Positions 15,952-23,384 of a stretch of DNA of 28,400 bases are shown piece by piece. The notes beneath the pieces were generated by a model. It ran no database searches. It had not been told where the DNA came from and saw only the letters and a list, made by a program, of their open reading frames with translations. Where the stretch lies: the NCBI GenBank assembly GCA_021818665.1, contig JAKATQ010000007.1, positions 1 to 28,400 of the forward strand, read 5' to 3'. The first letter of the stretch is position 1. The number at the start of each line of letters is the position of its first letter. This stretch comes from Nanobdellota archaeon. Its GTDB lineage: Archaea; Nanobdellota; Nanobdellia; Parvarchaeales; Parvarchaeaceae. The position numbers and the translations under genes were made by a program.

Positions 15952-16707
15952 ATGGAGACCAAAAACAAGAGACTGGAGTCTATGCGAGAGCAGAAACACG
16001 AAGTTATATCGACAGAGGAGAGGATAAAAAGCGGCATAAACGGGCTCGATCCGCTTATAAACGGCGGTCTAATAAGGAACAGCGTTACGGTCGTATACGG
16101 TTCCCCTGGCGCCGGCAAAAGCGTTTTTTGCACGGAGTTTTTAAGGGAAGGCCTAAAACAAGGGGAAAAAGTATTTTATGTCAGTCTGGAACAAGACCTC
16201 GACTCGTTCCTCAGGGAAGCCGATTCGCTCGGCTTCGCCGAATTCCGAAAACAGCTTAATAGCAATTTTATATTCACCAGGATGACCGGCCACGATTTCA
16301 AGTCTTTCCTGTCCGTAGAGCTGCCGAAGATACTGGAGGCGAGAAAGGGCAAGCAGTCTAGGATAGTTATAGATCCGCTCACACCGTTCTTGTGGGAGAT
16401 ACGAGACCCCGCACTCCAGAGGAATATCCTGTCGGACACATTTAACATGCTTCACGCCTTCGGCACATCCGTGGTAACGATAGAAAGGTACGGGGATCTA
16501 AACAAGATGGAGTTCTCGGAAGAGCTTGCCATCCCGCTATACCTTTCCGACACCGTAATACTCATGTCGATAGTATACGATCGAAACTTTTACAAGAAGA
16601 CGATAACCGTGATAAAAATGAGATTTTCTTCGCACAGCTCCGATATACACTCGCTTGAAATAACCAGTAACGGTATAAAAGTATTCGAGAACAAACCAGC
16701 GTTCTAA
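15952..16707 (+). CDS. KaiC-like / RecA-superfamily ATPase
   Basis: A 251-residue single-domain P-loop ATPase of the KaiC/GvpD type common in archaea. About 20 charged residues precede IKSGINGLDPLINGGL (25-40), the usual KaiC entry motif. Walker A is GSPGAGKS (50-57). KVFYVSLEQD (73-82) ends the next strand with E80-Q81, where KaiC domains often have a pair of glutamates. Walker B is RIVID (137-141). The hydrophobic strand TSVVTIERY follows, and the C-terminal part has VIKMRFSSHSSDIHSLEIT, typical of the family. Archaeal relatives are implicated in signalling or motility control, but function is generally unknown. It has its own TATA box and stands alone between the HAD phosphatase and the SDR. 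Confidence 0.85.
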   Translation: METKNKRLESMREQKHEVISTEERIKSGINGLDPLINGGLIRNSVTVVYGSPGAGKSVFCTEFLREGLKQGEKVFYVSLEQDLDSFLREADSLGFAEFRKQLNSNFIFTRMTGHDFKSFLSVELPKILEARKGKQSRIVIDPLTPFLWEIRDPALQRNILSDTFNMLHAFGTSVVTIERYGDLNKMEFSEELAIPLYLSDTVILMSIVYDRNFYKKTITVIKMRFSSHSSDIHSLEITSNGIKVFENKPAF

Positions 16708-16757
16708 GATAAAACGAGGCGCTATAACCATAGGCACATTATTTCACGGACAATTGC

Positions 16758-17480
16758 ATGGACTTTACAAAAGACGAGGCTAAGGTTGCAGTGATTACTG
16801 GAGCAAGCGGTGCATTAGGCTCACAACTTGTGTCTATCCTAAAAGAGGAAAAATATATTGTGGTAGCCTGTTCAAAGCGCACGGCGGTGAAAGACGCAGC
16901 GTTTTCCGAGAAATTTGACATCGCGGATTCGGAGGCGGTAAGAAGATACATAAAAGAAGTGCTTAAAAGATTTGGTAGGATAGACATTCTTATAAATAAT
17001 GCCGGATATGCGGGCAATCCGAAAGCCGTAGATAAAACAGATGATGAAAATGTGCTGCGCATGTTTAGGACTAACGTATACGGACCATTATATTTCATGC
17101 GCGAAGTTCTACCAACTATGAAAAGGAATGGTGCGGGAAAGATAATAAACATAGCATCAAAAGCAGGCGTGTATGCAGTACCTTATCTATCCGCGTATTC
17201 TGCTAGCAAAAGTGCTCTCATAGCGTTGACCCAAGGCGTAGCTAAAGAATTAAAACGAGAGAATGTAAGCATAATATGCGTTTCCGTGTCTCCCGCAGGA
17301 ATGAATACAGCACTTAGGGCCAAAGTTTATGGAAAAGAGGACGCAAGAAGACAACAAGATGTCAGAGCAGTGGCCAATATAATAAATAATATAGCGATTG
17401 GTCGGATGGCCGTACCGCAAGGAGCCAATGTTGTCATAAAACAGAAGCATCCGACGATAAGAGTAATGGAAGATGGCTAG
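16758..17480 (+). CDS. Short-chain dehydrogenase/reductase (classical SDR)
   Basis: A 240-residue NAD(P)-dependent oxidoreductase. The cofactor glycine motif TGASGALG is at 14-21, ILINNAG at 77-83 and the structural N106 in RTNVYGP. Catalytic S134 is in IASKAG, and Y147 with K151 in YSASK. After the core, the C-terminus (about 185-240) differs from ordinary SDRs: SPAGMNTALRAKVYG is followed by a basic tail ending in NVVIKQKHPTIRVMEDG, which gives no substrate clue. A cofactor-specificity Arg or Lys after the second strand (SKRTA, 39-43) suggests NADP. It has a weak AT-rich box upstream, and the gene body is more AT-rich than its left neighbours. Substrate unknown. Confidence 0.85.
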   Translation: MDFTKDEAKVAVITGASGALGSQLVSILKEEKYIVVACSKRTAVKDAAFSEKFDIADSEAVRRYIKEVLKRFGRIDILINNAGYAGNPKAVDKTDDENVLRMFRTNVYGPLYFMREVLPTMKRNGAGKIINIASKAGVYAVPYLSAYSASKSALIALTQGVAKELKRENVSIICVSVSPAGMNTALRAKVYGKEDARRQQDVRAVANIINNIAIGRMAVPQGANVVIKQKHPTIRVMEDG

Positions 17481-17640
17481 TGAGCGCAAAATGTGTGGTG
17501 AAAAATAGTAGAAAAGTTTATATCATTCGGAAAAATCCAGTTGGATAATGCATTTCTAAAAAACTAATGCGGATTGAAAAGAGCTATAGAAATTTGAGTA
17601 TGCACAAATTGCAAACTCGCGCATCAGATAAATTCTAGCA

Positions 17641-17930
17641 ATGGAAGACGCGACGAATAGATCTGAAGATAGACATGTTGGATCCAACGATCTCCGTAAT
17701 TATATAGAGTTAATTTTGACAAGATAAAAAAAATATCCAGATATAAGACACGTTATACTTCGCGGGACATAGCAGCCACGAAGAACGGGATGATAACCAA
17801 CGACGAAAGAACGATAACCGTTAACTGGTACAGAAGACTAATATCGATGCAGAGCCTAATAAGTAAATTGAGTTCAACGGCGCTATTCTCTGAACATACA
17901 TCAAATAATCAGGATAACAGCGCAATCTAA
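17641..17930 (+). pseudogene. Frameshifted small gene, possible helix-turn-helix protein
   Basis: Two adjacent frames look like one broken gene. The first (17641-17727) reads MEDATNRSEDRHVGS, then NDLRNYIELILTR before TAA. The second, one base earlier in phase, is open from 17700 to the TAA at 17928 and contains FDKIKKISRYKTRYTSRDIA, then an ATKNGMITN turn, then TVNWYRRLISM. Adding one T to the TTTT run at 17714-17717 joins them into about 95 residues with ELIFDKIKK at the junction. The YTSRDIA...WYRRL pattern resembles a winged-helix recognition region. This may be a recent single-base loss or a sequencing error. It explains most of the 460-base gap between the SDR and the epimerase; the rest (17481-17640) shows only a TTTATATC box near 17517 and no frame. 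Confidence 0.5.
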
Positions 17931-17944
17931 TAAAATTCACTATT

Positions 17945-18895
17945 TTATCGAGAGACCACGTTTTCTTCTACAGCCTTTTCTACGGCGGCATCGCTCCCGT
18001 GCCTGTTTTTCCAGCCGAGCGCAGATACCTTGCTTGTATCCAGCTGAGCTTTTTTGACATCGCCTTTCCATCCGCGCCCGTCAACGCCGCCGACAAATTC
18101 ATATCTTACGTTCCGCAAGCCCAGTTTTTCCACGACTATATCAGCTATCTTTCTTACGGAGGTCATCTTTTCGTTTCCGAGGTTGAATACGTCGGTTTTT
18201 TCAGAGCGAGAGTGCAGGAACAGCATGGCGTCTACGCAATCTGAGACGTGTATGTAAGATTTGGCTTGGGTGCCATCGCCTAAGATGTCTAATCTGCTCC
18301 CGTCTGCTCTTAGACGGTTTATGAAATCGAATATTACGCCGTGCGTCGAATTTATGCCGACGACGTTGGCGAACCTAAATATGGAAGCTCTTATGCCGTA
18401 ATAATGAGAGTAAGCAGTTATCATGCCTTCGTCTGCCAGTTTAGACGCCCCATAAGATGAAATCGGCATGCACGGACCGTACGTTTCGGGAGTAGGCAGG
18501 ACGGCCGCTTCCCCGTAGACGGCGGACGTGGACGAAAAAAGCAGCTCGGAACAGCCGCCGTTCTTCATGAAGTCCAGCACGTTTTTAGTACCGACTATGT
18601 TCTGCTTAAAATCTATGTCTGGATTTTCCGAGCCCTTCTTTACGTCAGAATTAGCCGCAAGATGTATGATTAGGTCGAATTTGCCTAAGCCGTCGAATGT
18701 CCGTGGTTTCGTGATGTCCTTCTTTATAAATCTGAAATTTCCTCTGCCGATGAACCTGCGAATGAAGCGGTCATCCGGCTCGTTCGACAGGTCGTCTATG
18801 ACCGTGACATCGTTTTGGTCTACGAGTCTAGATACGGTATTCGAGCCTATGAAGCCGGCTCCACCCGTGACCAGGAGTTTTTTTGACTCAGTCAT
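17945..18895 (-). CDS. NAD-dependent epimerase/dehydratase, GalE-like (extended SDR)
   Basis: A 316-residue sugar-nucleotide epimerase. VTGGAGFIGS (9-18) binds NAD, VIDDLSN ends the second strand, LIIHLAANSDV (75-85) follows, then SSTSAVYGEA (121-130) and the catalytic YGASK (148-152). RFANVVGINSTHGVIFDF and DGTQAKSYIHVSDC are typical of UDP-glucose 4-epimerase-like archaeal enzymes. It probably interconverts UDP-hexoses for the glycan pathway although it lies about 10 kb from the transferase island. It has about 27% fewer conserved late motifs to judge by than GalE itself, so 4-epimerase activity is an inference. It is divergent from nop5 and appears to share its TATA box. Confidence 0.88.
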   Translation of the reverse strand: MTESKKLLVTGGAGFIGSNTVSRLVDQNDVTVIDDLSNEPDDRFIRRFIGRGNFRFIKKDITKPRTFDGLGKFDLIIHLAANSDVKKGSENPDIDFKQNIVGTKNVLDFMKNGGCSELLFSSTSAVYGEAAVLPTPETYGPCMPISSYGASKLADEGMITAYSHYYGIRASIFRFANVVGINSTHGVIFDFINRLRADGSRLDILGDGTQAKSYIHVSDCVDAMLFLHSRSEKTDVFNLGNEKMTSVRKIADIVVEKLGLRNVRYEFVGGVDGRGWKGDVKKAQLDTSKVSALGWKNRHGSDAAVEKAVEENVVSR

Positions 18896-18917
18896 AATAT
18901 ATACTTAAAACGTGCCT

Positions 18918-18931
18918 TATTAAATATATAA
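18918..18931. promoter_or_regulatory. Shared TATA box of two divergent genes
   Basis: TATTAAATATATAA reads as an AT-rich TATA-like element on both strands. It is centred about 29-30 bases from the epimerase ATG (18895, minus) and about 30 bases from the nop5 ATG (18955, plus). No second TATA-like box is visible in the 59-base gap apart from a weaker TTTTAAG nearer the epimerase. Confidence 0.5.
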
Positions 18932-18954
18932 CCAAATAACAAAATCATCCAGGT

Positions 18955-19695
18955 ATGGACAACTCCGATTTTATAAAACGTGCAAGAGAGACCATCAAGC
19001 TTAGATTATCTGTAGATGATCTGATAGCAAAGTTGGTAAACCTTATAGACGAGGGCGAAAAGGCGGAAAACTCGCTTTTCAAGGCCGCTTACGACGCGTA
19101 TTTTCTTTATTATCCGGAAGCCGCCGCGATAATAAGCGAAAGGGACCGTTTTGTCGAAACGCTGTCTGGAGGGCTGGAGAGGGACGTCGTCTGTGGAAGG
19201 CTCGGGACCACGGGCGAGAGCATGGGATATGACATGTCGGCAGAAGACGCTCAGATCCTGTCAGTTTATTTAAACGAACTTAAAAATATGTCGGATATGA
19301 GAACCTTCGCTGAAAGGCACCTGGATAAAACCGTAGCGGACAATTATCCGAATCTGGCGATCTTCAATGTGAACATGGTGATCCCGAGATTGATAACGCT
19401 GGGGGGCGGAGTAAAAGGCCTCGCCTTTATGCCGAGCTCTAAAGTGCAGATTTTGGGGGCGGAGCGCACCTTATTTTCACGACCGGGCAGACGCGAGGCG
19501 TCTCCTAAATACGGTGTTCTATTCAAGCATCCCCTAGTCGAGGGAGCGCCCCAGGATAAACGGGGTAAGATAGCGAAGATACTGGCGGCTAAGATAAACT
19601 TGGCAGCAAAAATTGAGACGTTCTCGGAAAACGACCAGAGCGCGGCGATAAAGAAACAACTGGAAGATGAGGTAAGGGCGGTGATGGATAAATGA
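18955..19695 (+). CDS. nop5: Nop5 / Nop56-58 family C/D RNP core protein, short form
   Basis: A 246-residue Nop-domain protein. With L7Ae and fibrillarin it forms the box C/D RNP that guides 2'-O-methylation of rRNA. Residues about 15-130 form the helical coiled-coil region, including AYFLYYPEA, which matches the HFPEL segment of relatives. The Nop domain runs about 130-246: YPNLAIFNVNMVIPRLITLG, then GLAFMPSSKVQILGAERTLF, SPKYGVLFKHPLV and RGKIAKILAAKI. Usual archaeal Nop5 proteins are about 370-400 residues and begin with a ~115-residue fibrillarin-binding domain. That domain is absent, and a divergent gene occupies the upstream DNA. It overlaps flpA by 4 bases (ATGA), the standard operon. 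Confidence 0.9.
   Translation: MDNSDFIKRARETIKLRLSVDDLIAKLVNLIDEGEKAENSLFKAAYDAYFLYYPEAAAIISERDRFVETLSGGLERDVVCGRLGTTGESMGYDMSAEDAQILSVYLNELKNMSDMRTFAERHLDKTVADNYPNLAIFNVNMVIPRLITLGGGVKGLAFMPSSKVQILGAERTLFSRPGRREASPKYGVLFKHPLVEGAPQDKRGKIAKILAAKINLAAKIETFSENDQSAAIKKQLEDEVRAVMDK
19680..19685 (+). promoter_or_regulatory. Ribosome-binding site of flpA
   Basis: GGTGAT lies 6 bases before the flpA ATG at 19692 and inside the end of nop5. It is complementary to the archaeal 16S 3' end and supports coupled translation. Confidence 0.5.
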
Positions 19696-20393
19696 TAAAA
19701 TCAATACCGCATGAACGGGCAATCGTGGCGCTGAAAAGCGTGATGGACAACGTTTACTGGCTACAAAGAGAAAGGAGGCTATTGGTCTCAACTAACTTGG
19801 TGCCGGGTCAGTCTGTATACGGTGAAAGGCTTTTCAGCGAGGCAGGAAAGGAATATAGAGAATGGATCCCTCTGCGCAGCAAGCTCGCAGCGGCAATATA
19901 CAACCGACGCAGAGGCTTCGAAATAAAAGCAGGGCACAGCATACTTTACCTCGGTGCTTCGTCAGGCACCACAGTTTCTCACGTTTCAGACATAGTCGGC
20001 GAACATGGAAAAGTCTATGCTGTAGAAGTATCTGAAGAGATGGGAACCCGCCTCATACTGCTGTCAGAAAAGCGCAAAAACATATTTCCCGTCATAGAAG
20101 ACGCAAGACGAGTCGATGTGTTGTCGCAATCCGTACCGAGATGCGATTTTATCTACCAAGACATAGCACAGAGAGACCAAGTCGAAATTTTTATAAAGAA
20201 CGCCGATGCCTTTTTGAAAAAAGGCTGTTTTGGGGCCGTCGCAATAAAGGCCAAAAGCATAGACATATTCAAATCGAGTAAATCCGTCATAGACGAGGCC
20301 GTATCACAGTTGCGCAGGAGGTTCATCGTGGCAGAAACTATCGATTTGAATCCATACCAACGAGACCATTCGCTTGTGATGGTCAAGAACTAG
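19692..20393 (+). CDS. flpA: Fibrillarin-like rRNA 2'-O-methyltransferase
   Basis: A 233-residue S-adenosylmethionine-dependent methyltransferase, the catalytic subunit of box C/D RNPs. The N-terminal part includes SVYGERLF (41-48) and YREWIPLRSKLAAAI (55-69), the fibrillarin signature. The AdoMet-binding strand and loop are ILYLGASSGTTVSHVSDIVG (84-103), with VYAVEVS (108-114) for the adenosine-binding acidic residue. FIYQDIAQRDQ holds the catalytic aspartate, followed by VAIKAKSID with the lysine of the K-D-K triad. It ends NPYQRDHSLVMVK, as fibrillarins do. It overlaps nop5 by 4 bases and is translated from a GGTGAT site inside nop5. A strong hairpin follows the stop codon. Confidence 0.95.
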   Translation: MIKSIPHERAIVALKSVMDNVYWLQRERRLLVSTNLVPGQSVYGERLFSEAGKEYREWIPLRSKLAAAIYNRRRGFEIKAGHSILYLGASSGTTVSHVSDIVGEHGKVYAVEVSEEMGTRLILLSEKRKNIFPVIEDARRVDVLSQSVPRCDFIYQDIAQRDQVEIFIKNADAFLKKGCFGAVAIKAKSIDIFKSSKSVIDEAVSQLRRRFIVAETIDLNPYQRDHSLVMVKN

Positions 20394-20413
20394 AGAGAGC
20401 TTAAAGCCCCTCG

Positions 20414-20434
20414 TAAGGCGCTATGGGCGCCTTA
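20414..20434 (+). terminator. Hairpin after flpA
   Basis: TAAGGCGC-TATGG-GCGCCTTA forms a perfect 8-bp stem with a 5-base loop, 20 bases after the flpA stop codon and before the transporter promoter. It is a candidate transcript end or mRNA-stabilising structure. No T run follows. Confidence 0.4.
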
Positions 20435-20463
20435 TAACGCTTCGGCCCAGCATTTTGAGACGC

Positions 20464-20489
20464 TTTCGGAAAGATTATAATCGCCGAAA
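20464..20489 (+). promoter_or_regulatory. TATA box flanked by an inverted repeat, transporter promoter
   Basis: GATTATAAT (20473-20481) is centred 26 bases before the ATG at 20503. It is flanked by TTTCGG (20464-20469) and CCGAAA (20484-20489), a perfect 6-bp inverted repeat. A repressor bound there would block TBP, so this looks like an operator around the promoter. Confidence 0.45.
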
Positions 20490-20502
20490 ATCAACTGTCT
20501 TT

Positions 20503-22068
20503 ATGGTCGCTATACTGCCGGAGGCAGGGCTACTGGTATTTGACACGATTGTTTCCTGGGGCAGGATGCTGCTGGCGCTGGGCGTATCGATTGTCCTAAG
20601 CATATTCGTGGGGATATGGCTGGCGAGGTCAAAGCGCGCCGCAAGGCTCGGACTGCCGATAATAGACATACTCCAGACACTGCCGATACTAGCTTTCTTC
20701 CCCATAGCCATATACATCTTCGTTATAATCTTGCCAGGATACATCGGGATAAACGCCGCAGTCGTTTTCCTGATAATAACCAGTATGCTGTGGAACATGA
20801 TATTCGGCGTCTATGAGGCCATAAAGACCCTGCCGACAGAGTTCGCTGACTTGGGGCATCTTTACAAGTTGAATGTTTACCAGAGATTGAAAAACATATA
20901 CATACCGGCGGCACTGCCGCGCCTTTCGGAACAGATGAGTCTGTCTTGGGCAGTGGGACTATTCTATTTAGTGACCAGCGAGATATTCTCCACCGGTAAC
21001 GCCAAATATCAGGTAAGCAACGGCATCGGCGTGGCCCTCGCACAGCTCGGTGTCAGCGGCGATTATCTCTCTTACATACTTGGCCTTGTGATATTCATAG
21101 CGTTCGTAATCGCTACAAGACTTACACTTTTCACGTGGTTCGATCGCTTCGCGAACAGGTACGCATTGGAGGCGTATGGAGAACCGCCGCGTCGCCATGG
21201 GACAGAGGGCGTAATAAACGCCATTACTCATAGGCTTACTCACCTTTTCACGTCGCGAAACCCCCGACCAGCGCACAAGAATGAGACGGCTCATTCGAGG
21301 TGGGCTGCGAAGATAACCGCACATTCGAGATTTTTCGAGTATGCCGGGCTGGCCGTCGCTTGCGCTATAGCCGTGGTCGTGGTCTTGGCATATGCAAGAC
21401 CCGGCACGTTCGCCTCCGTGCCGTCATATGAACTGTCGGTGATGATAGCATTAGCCGTATCGTTCCTGAGGGTATGGGGCGCGTTCGTCGTGGTCCTAGC
21501 CGTAGCAATCCCACTCTCTATCTACGTCGTATTCATGTCCAGCCATAAGAATTCGTATCTTCTAGTTTTCCAGCTTATCGCCTCCGTGCCGGCGACCATA
21601 CTGCTGCCGATCATAGTGAGTGGCGTCGATGGTAACGCAGAAGCAACTGCCTTTATAGTCTTCTTCCTTAGCGGCATATGGTACATAGTCTTCAGTGTCA
21701 TAGCAAGCACTAAATATCTAAACAAAAGCATCCTTGAGGTCAAGCGCATCTTTCGCGTAAAGGGCTGGGCGGCTTGGAAACTGGTCTATCTGCGAGCCAT
21801 ATTGCCGGGGCTTATAACCGGCAGCGTTACTGCAATAGCAGCCGAGTGGAACGCTAGCATAGTCGCCGAACAGTTTTCCGCGGGGCCCCAGAACACAGTA
21901 GTCACATCCGTAGGCGTCGGTATAGGTAAACTTCTGAATACGACTCTTTCTTCGGGGAACCTTCTTCTGATGCTCATAGCTCTTGTGAACATGACTGCGA
22001 TGATAATACTGATTAATACCTTTATATGGAAAAAGCTATATGACAAAGTAGCAGGGGTGTACACTTAG
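20503..22068 (+). CDS. ABC transporter permease, duplicated and fused (NitT/TauT-like anion type)
   Basis: A 521-residue membrane protein with two BPD_transp_1-type permease halves in one chain. The first half (about 1-215) has about six hydrophobic spans and an EAA-like loop, EFADLGHLYKLNVYQRLKNI. A hydrophilic linker rich in His, Arg and Asn (about 220-285) follows, then the second half (about 290-515) with its own loop VKRIFRVKGWAAWKLVYLRA. This matches the archaeal anion-type duplicated permease (COG4986 group). It would form the whole transmembrane pore with the ATPase encoded 2 bases downstream. A TTG at 20455 would add 16 basic residues, but the TATA box centred 26 bases before 20503 supports the ATG. 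No substrate-binding protein gene is nearby. Confidence 0.85.
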   Translation: MVAILPEAGLLVFDTIVSWGRMLLALGVSIVLSIFVGIWLARSKRAARLGLPIIDILQTLPILAFFPIAIYIFVIILPGYIGINAAVVFLIITSMLWNMIFGVYEAIKTLPTEFADLGHLYKLNVYQRLKNIYIPAALPRLSEQMSLSWAVGLFYLVTSEIFSTGNAKYQVSNGIGVALAQLGVSGDYLSYILGLVIFIAFVIATRLTLFTWFDRFANRYALEAYGEPPRRHGTEGVINAITHRLTHLFTSRNPRPAHKNETAHSRWAAKITAHSRFFEYAGLAVACAIAVVVVLAYARPGTFASVPSYELSVMIALAVSFLRVWGAFVVVLAVAIPLSIYVVFMSSHKNSYLLVFQLIASVPATILLPIIVSGVDGNAEATAFIVFFLSGIWYIVFSVIASTKYLNKSILEVKRIFRVKGWAAWKLVYLRAILPGLITGSVTAIAAEWNASIVAEQFSAGPQNTVVTSVGVGIGKLLNTTLSSGNLLLMLIALVNMTAMIILINTFIWKKLYDKVAGVYT

Positions 22069-22070
22069 AT

Positions 22071-22823
22071 ATGCATGCCGTAGAAGTCGACACGGTCGCG
22101 TTCGCTTTTCAAGACAGGGACAGGACGGTGCCTGTGATAAAGAACGTGTCTTTCATCGCAGACGAATTCGAATTCGTTTCAGTTATAGGGCCGTCTGGTT
22201 GCGGCAAAAGTACTCTTTTGAGGATAATAGCGGGCTTGATCCCGCCCACCAGAGGCAAAATCCTGATTTATGACAAGGAAGTAGCCAAGCCGACGGAACT
22301 GGTGTCTTTCGTGTTCCAGGATTCTGCACTTCTGCCATGGCTAACCAATATAGAAAACGTAAAACTGAGCCTTTCTTCTTCTCCAATGTCCGAGGACGAG
22401 AAGAATAGGAAGGCGAAAGCGATACTGGACAGGCTCGAATTGAAAGGCTTCGAGAACGCATACCCAAACGTCCTAAGCGGCGGGATGAAACAGAGGGTCG
22501 GCGTTGCGAGGGCTATGGTGTCGGATCCTAAGGTGCTACTCATGGACGAGCCATTCAGCTCCTTGGACGAACTTACTGCAAGGAGCCTTAGGAGCGAGAT
22601 ACTTTCTACCCTGAAAGACAAAAACCTGCCGATAATGTCTGTTCTAATGGTTTCCCACAATGTGGAAGAGGTCGTAGAACTTTCCGACAAGGTGGTCATC
22701 CTGTCGGATAAGCCGTCATATATAAAGGCCATAAAAACGATAGACCTTCCGGTCCCGCGCGACAGGCACAGCAAGGAGTTTATAAATGTCGTCGACTCAA
22801 TATATTCTGTTCTTACCGGTTAG
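22071..22823 (+). CDS. ABC transporter ATP-binding protein, NitT/TauT-like
   Basis: A 250-residue ABC ATPase that powers the permease above. Walker A is GPSGCGKST (40-48), with the Q-loop in FVFQDSALLPWLT (Q83). The ABC signature is LSGGMKQR (135-142), Walker B VLLMDEPF (155-162), the D-loop SSLDELT and the switch histidine H196 in MVSHNVEE. The ALLPW segment is typical of nitrate/sulfonate/taurine-type ATPases. In several archaea and bacteria such ATPases carry a C-terminal AAA-associated domain; this one stops after about 250 residues, and that domain is encoded separately by the convergent gene at 22813-23322. The two coding ends overlap by 11 bases. Confidence 0.92.
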   Translation: MHAVEVDTVAFAFQDRDRTVPVIKNVSFIADEFEFVSVIGPSGCGKSTLLRIIAGLIPPTRGKILIYDKEVAKPTELVSFVFQDSALLPWLTNIENVKLSLSSSPMSEDEKNRKAKAILDRLELKGFENAYPNVLSGGMKQRVGVARAMVSDPKVLLMDEPFSSLDELTARSLRSEILSTLKDKNLPIMSVLMVSHNVEEVVELSDKVVILSDKPSYIKAIKTIDLPVPRDRHSKEFINVVDSIYSVLTG

Positions 22824-23322
22824 TTTTCTTTACGGGATTAGCTGGTTTTATCCAAGTATCAGTACGCTGATCGTAGTCGCACAGCTCCGTCTTCAAACAC
22901 CATGCAAGAAGGTTTTTCCTAAATTTATCCACGTTCTCCGGGTCATAAGCGTTCTGATACAGACCGGCTCTTATCAGCATGTCAAGTAGCTTAGACGTCG
23001 TTATGCGGCCGTATCTGGAAAGCTCGGCATTTATGGTTTTGAACGGCTCCAAAAGTACTAGGCGCTCTCTCATCTGCAGCCGCGCTTCCTTCGAACTTAG
23101 ACTTGCCGTCTCGTCTGTGAGGGTGGCTACACCGTCTTCAACTTTTATAAGGCCGAGCATTTCACACGCCCTTAAAGCAGGTAGCAGGTCGTCTATATCT
23201 TCATTGGTCTCTTTGGCCATCTCAGATATAGAGGAGAATCCACCAAGTTCCCGTATGACCGAGAGCACCCCCTTGATGAAAGCCATGTGTATTTCTAACG
23301 GAAAAACCTCTGTAATCGCCAT
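22813..23322 (-). CDS. Free-standing AAA-associated-domain protein (ABC transporter partner)
   Basis: A 169-residue soluble protein resembling the C-terminal AAA-associated domain (PF09821/COG4754 type) found on anion ABC ATPases. An N-terminal winged-helix-like part (about 10-70) reads IRELGGFSSISEMAKET, then LLPALRACEMLGLIKVEDG. A helical middle has ERLVLLEPFKTINAEL (about 87-102), and the C-terminal part is DMLIRAGLYQNAYDPENVDK and NLLAWCLKTELCDYD. It is encoded convergently with the ATPase, overlapping its end by 11 bases. Physical separation from the ATPase on the opposite strand is unusual and could allow antisense or independent control. Role inferred: sensing or regulatory partner of the transporter. 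Domain identity is from pattern memory. Confidence 0.7.
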   Translation of the reverse strand: MAITEVFPLEIHMAFIKGVLSVIRELGGFSSISEMAKETNEDIDDLLPALRACEMLGLIKVEDGVATLTDETASLSSKEARLQMRERLVLLEPFKTINAELSRYGRITTSKLLDMLIRAGLYQNAYDPENVDKFRKNLLAWCLKTELCDYDQRTDTWIKPANPVKKTNR

Positions 23323-23384
23323 ACTCTCACTTTTATTAAGGAATCATCGTCTTATAAGATTTTTTAACCGCCGTCACGACTGGA

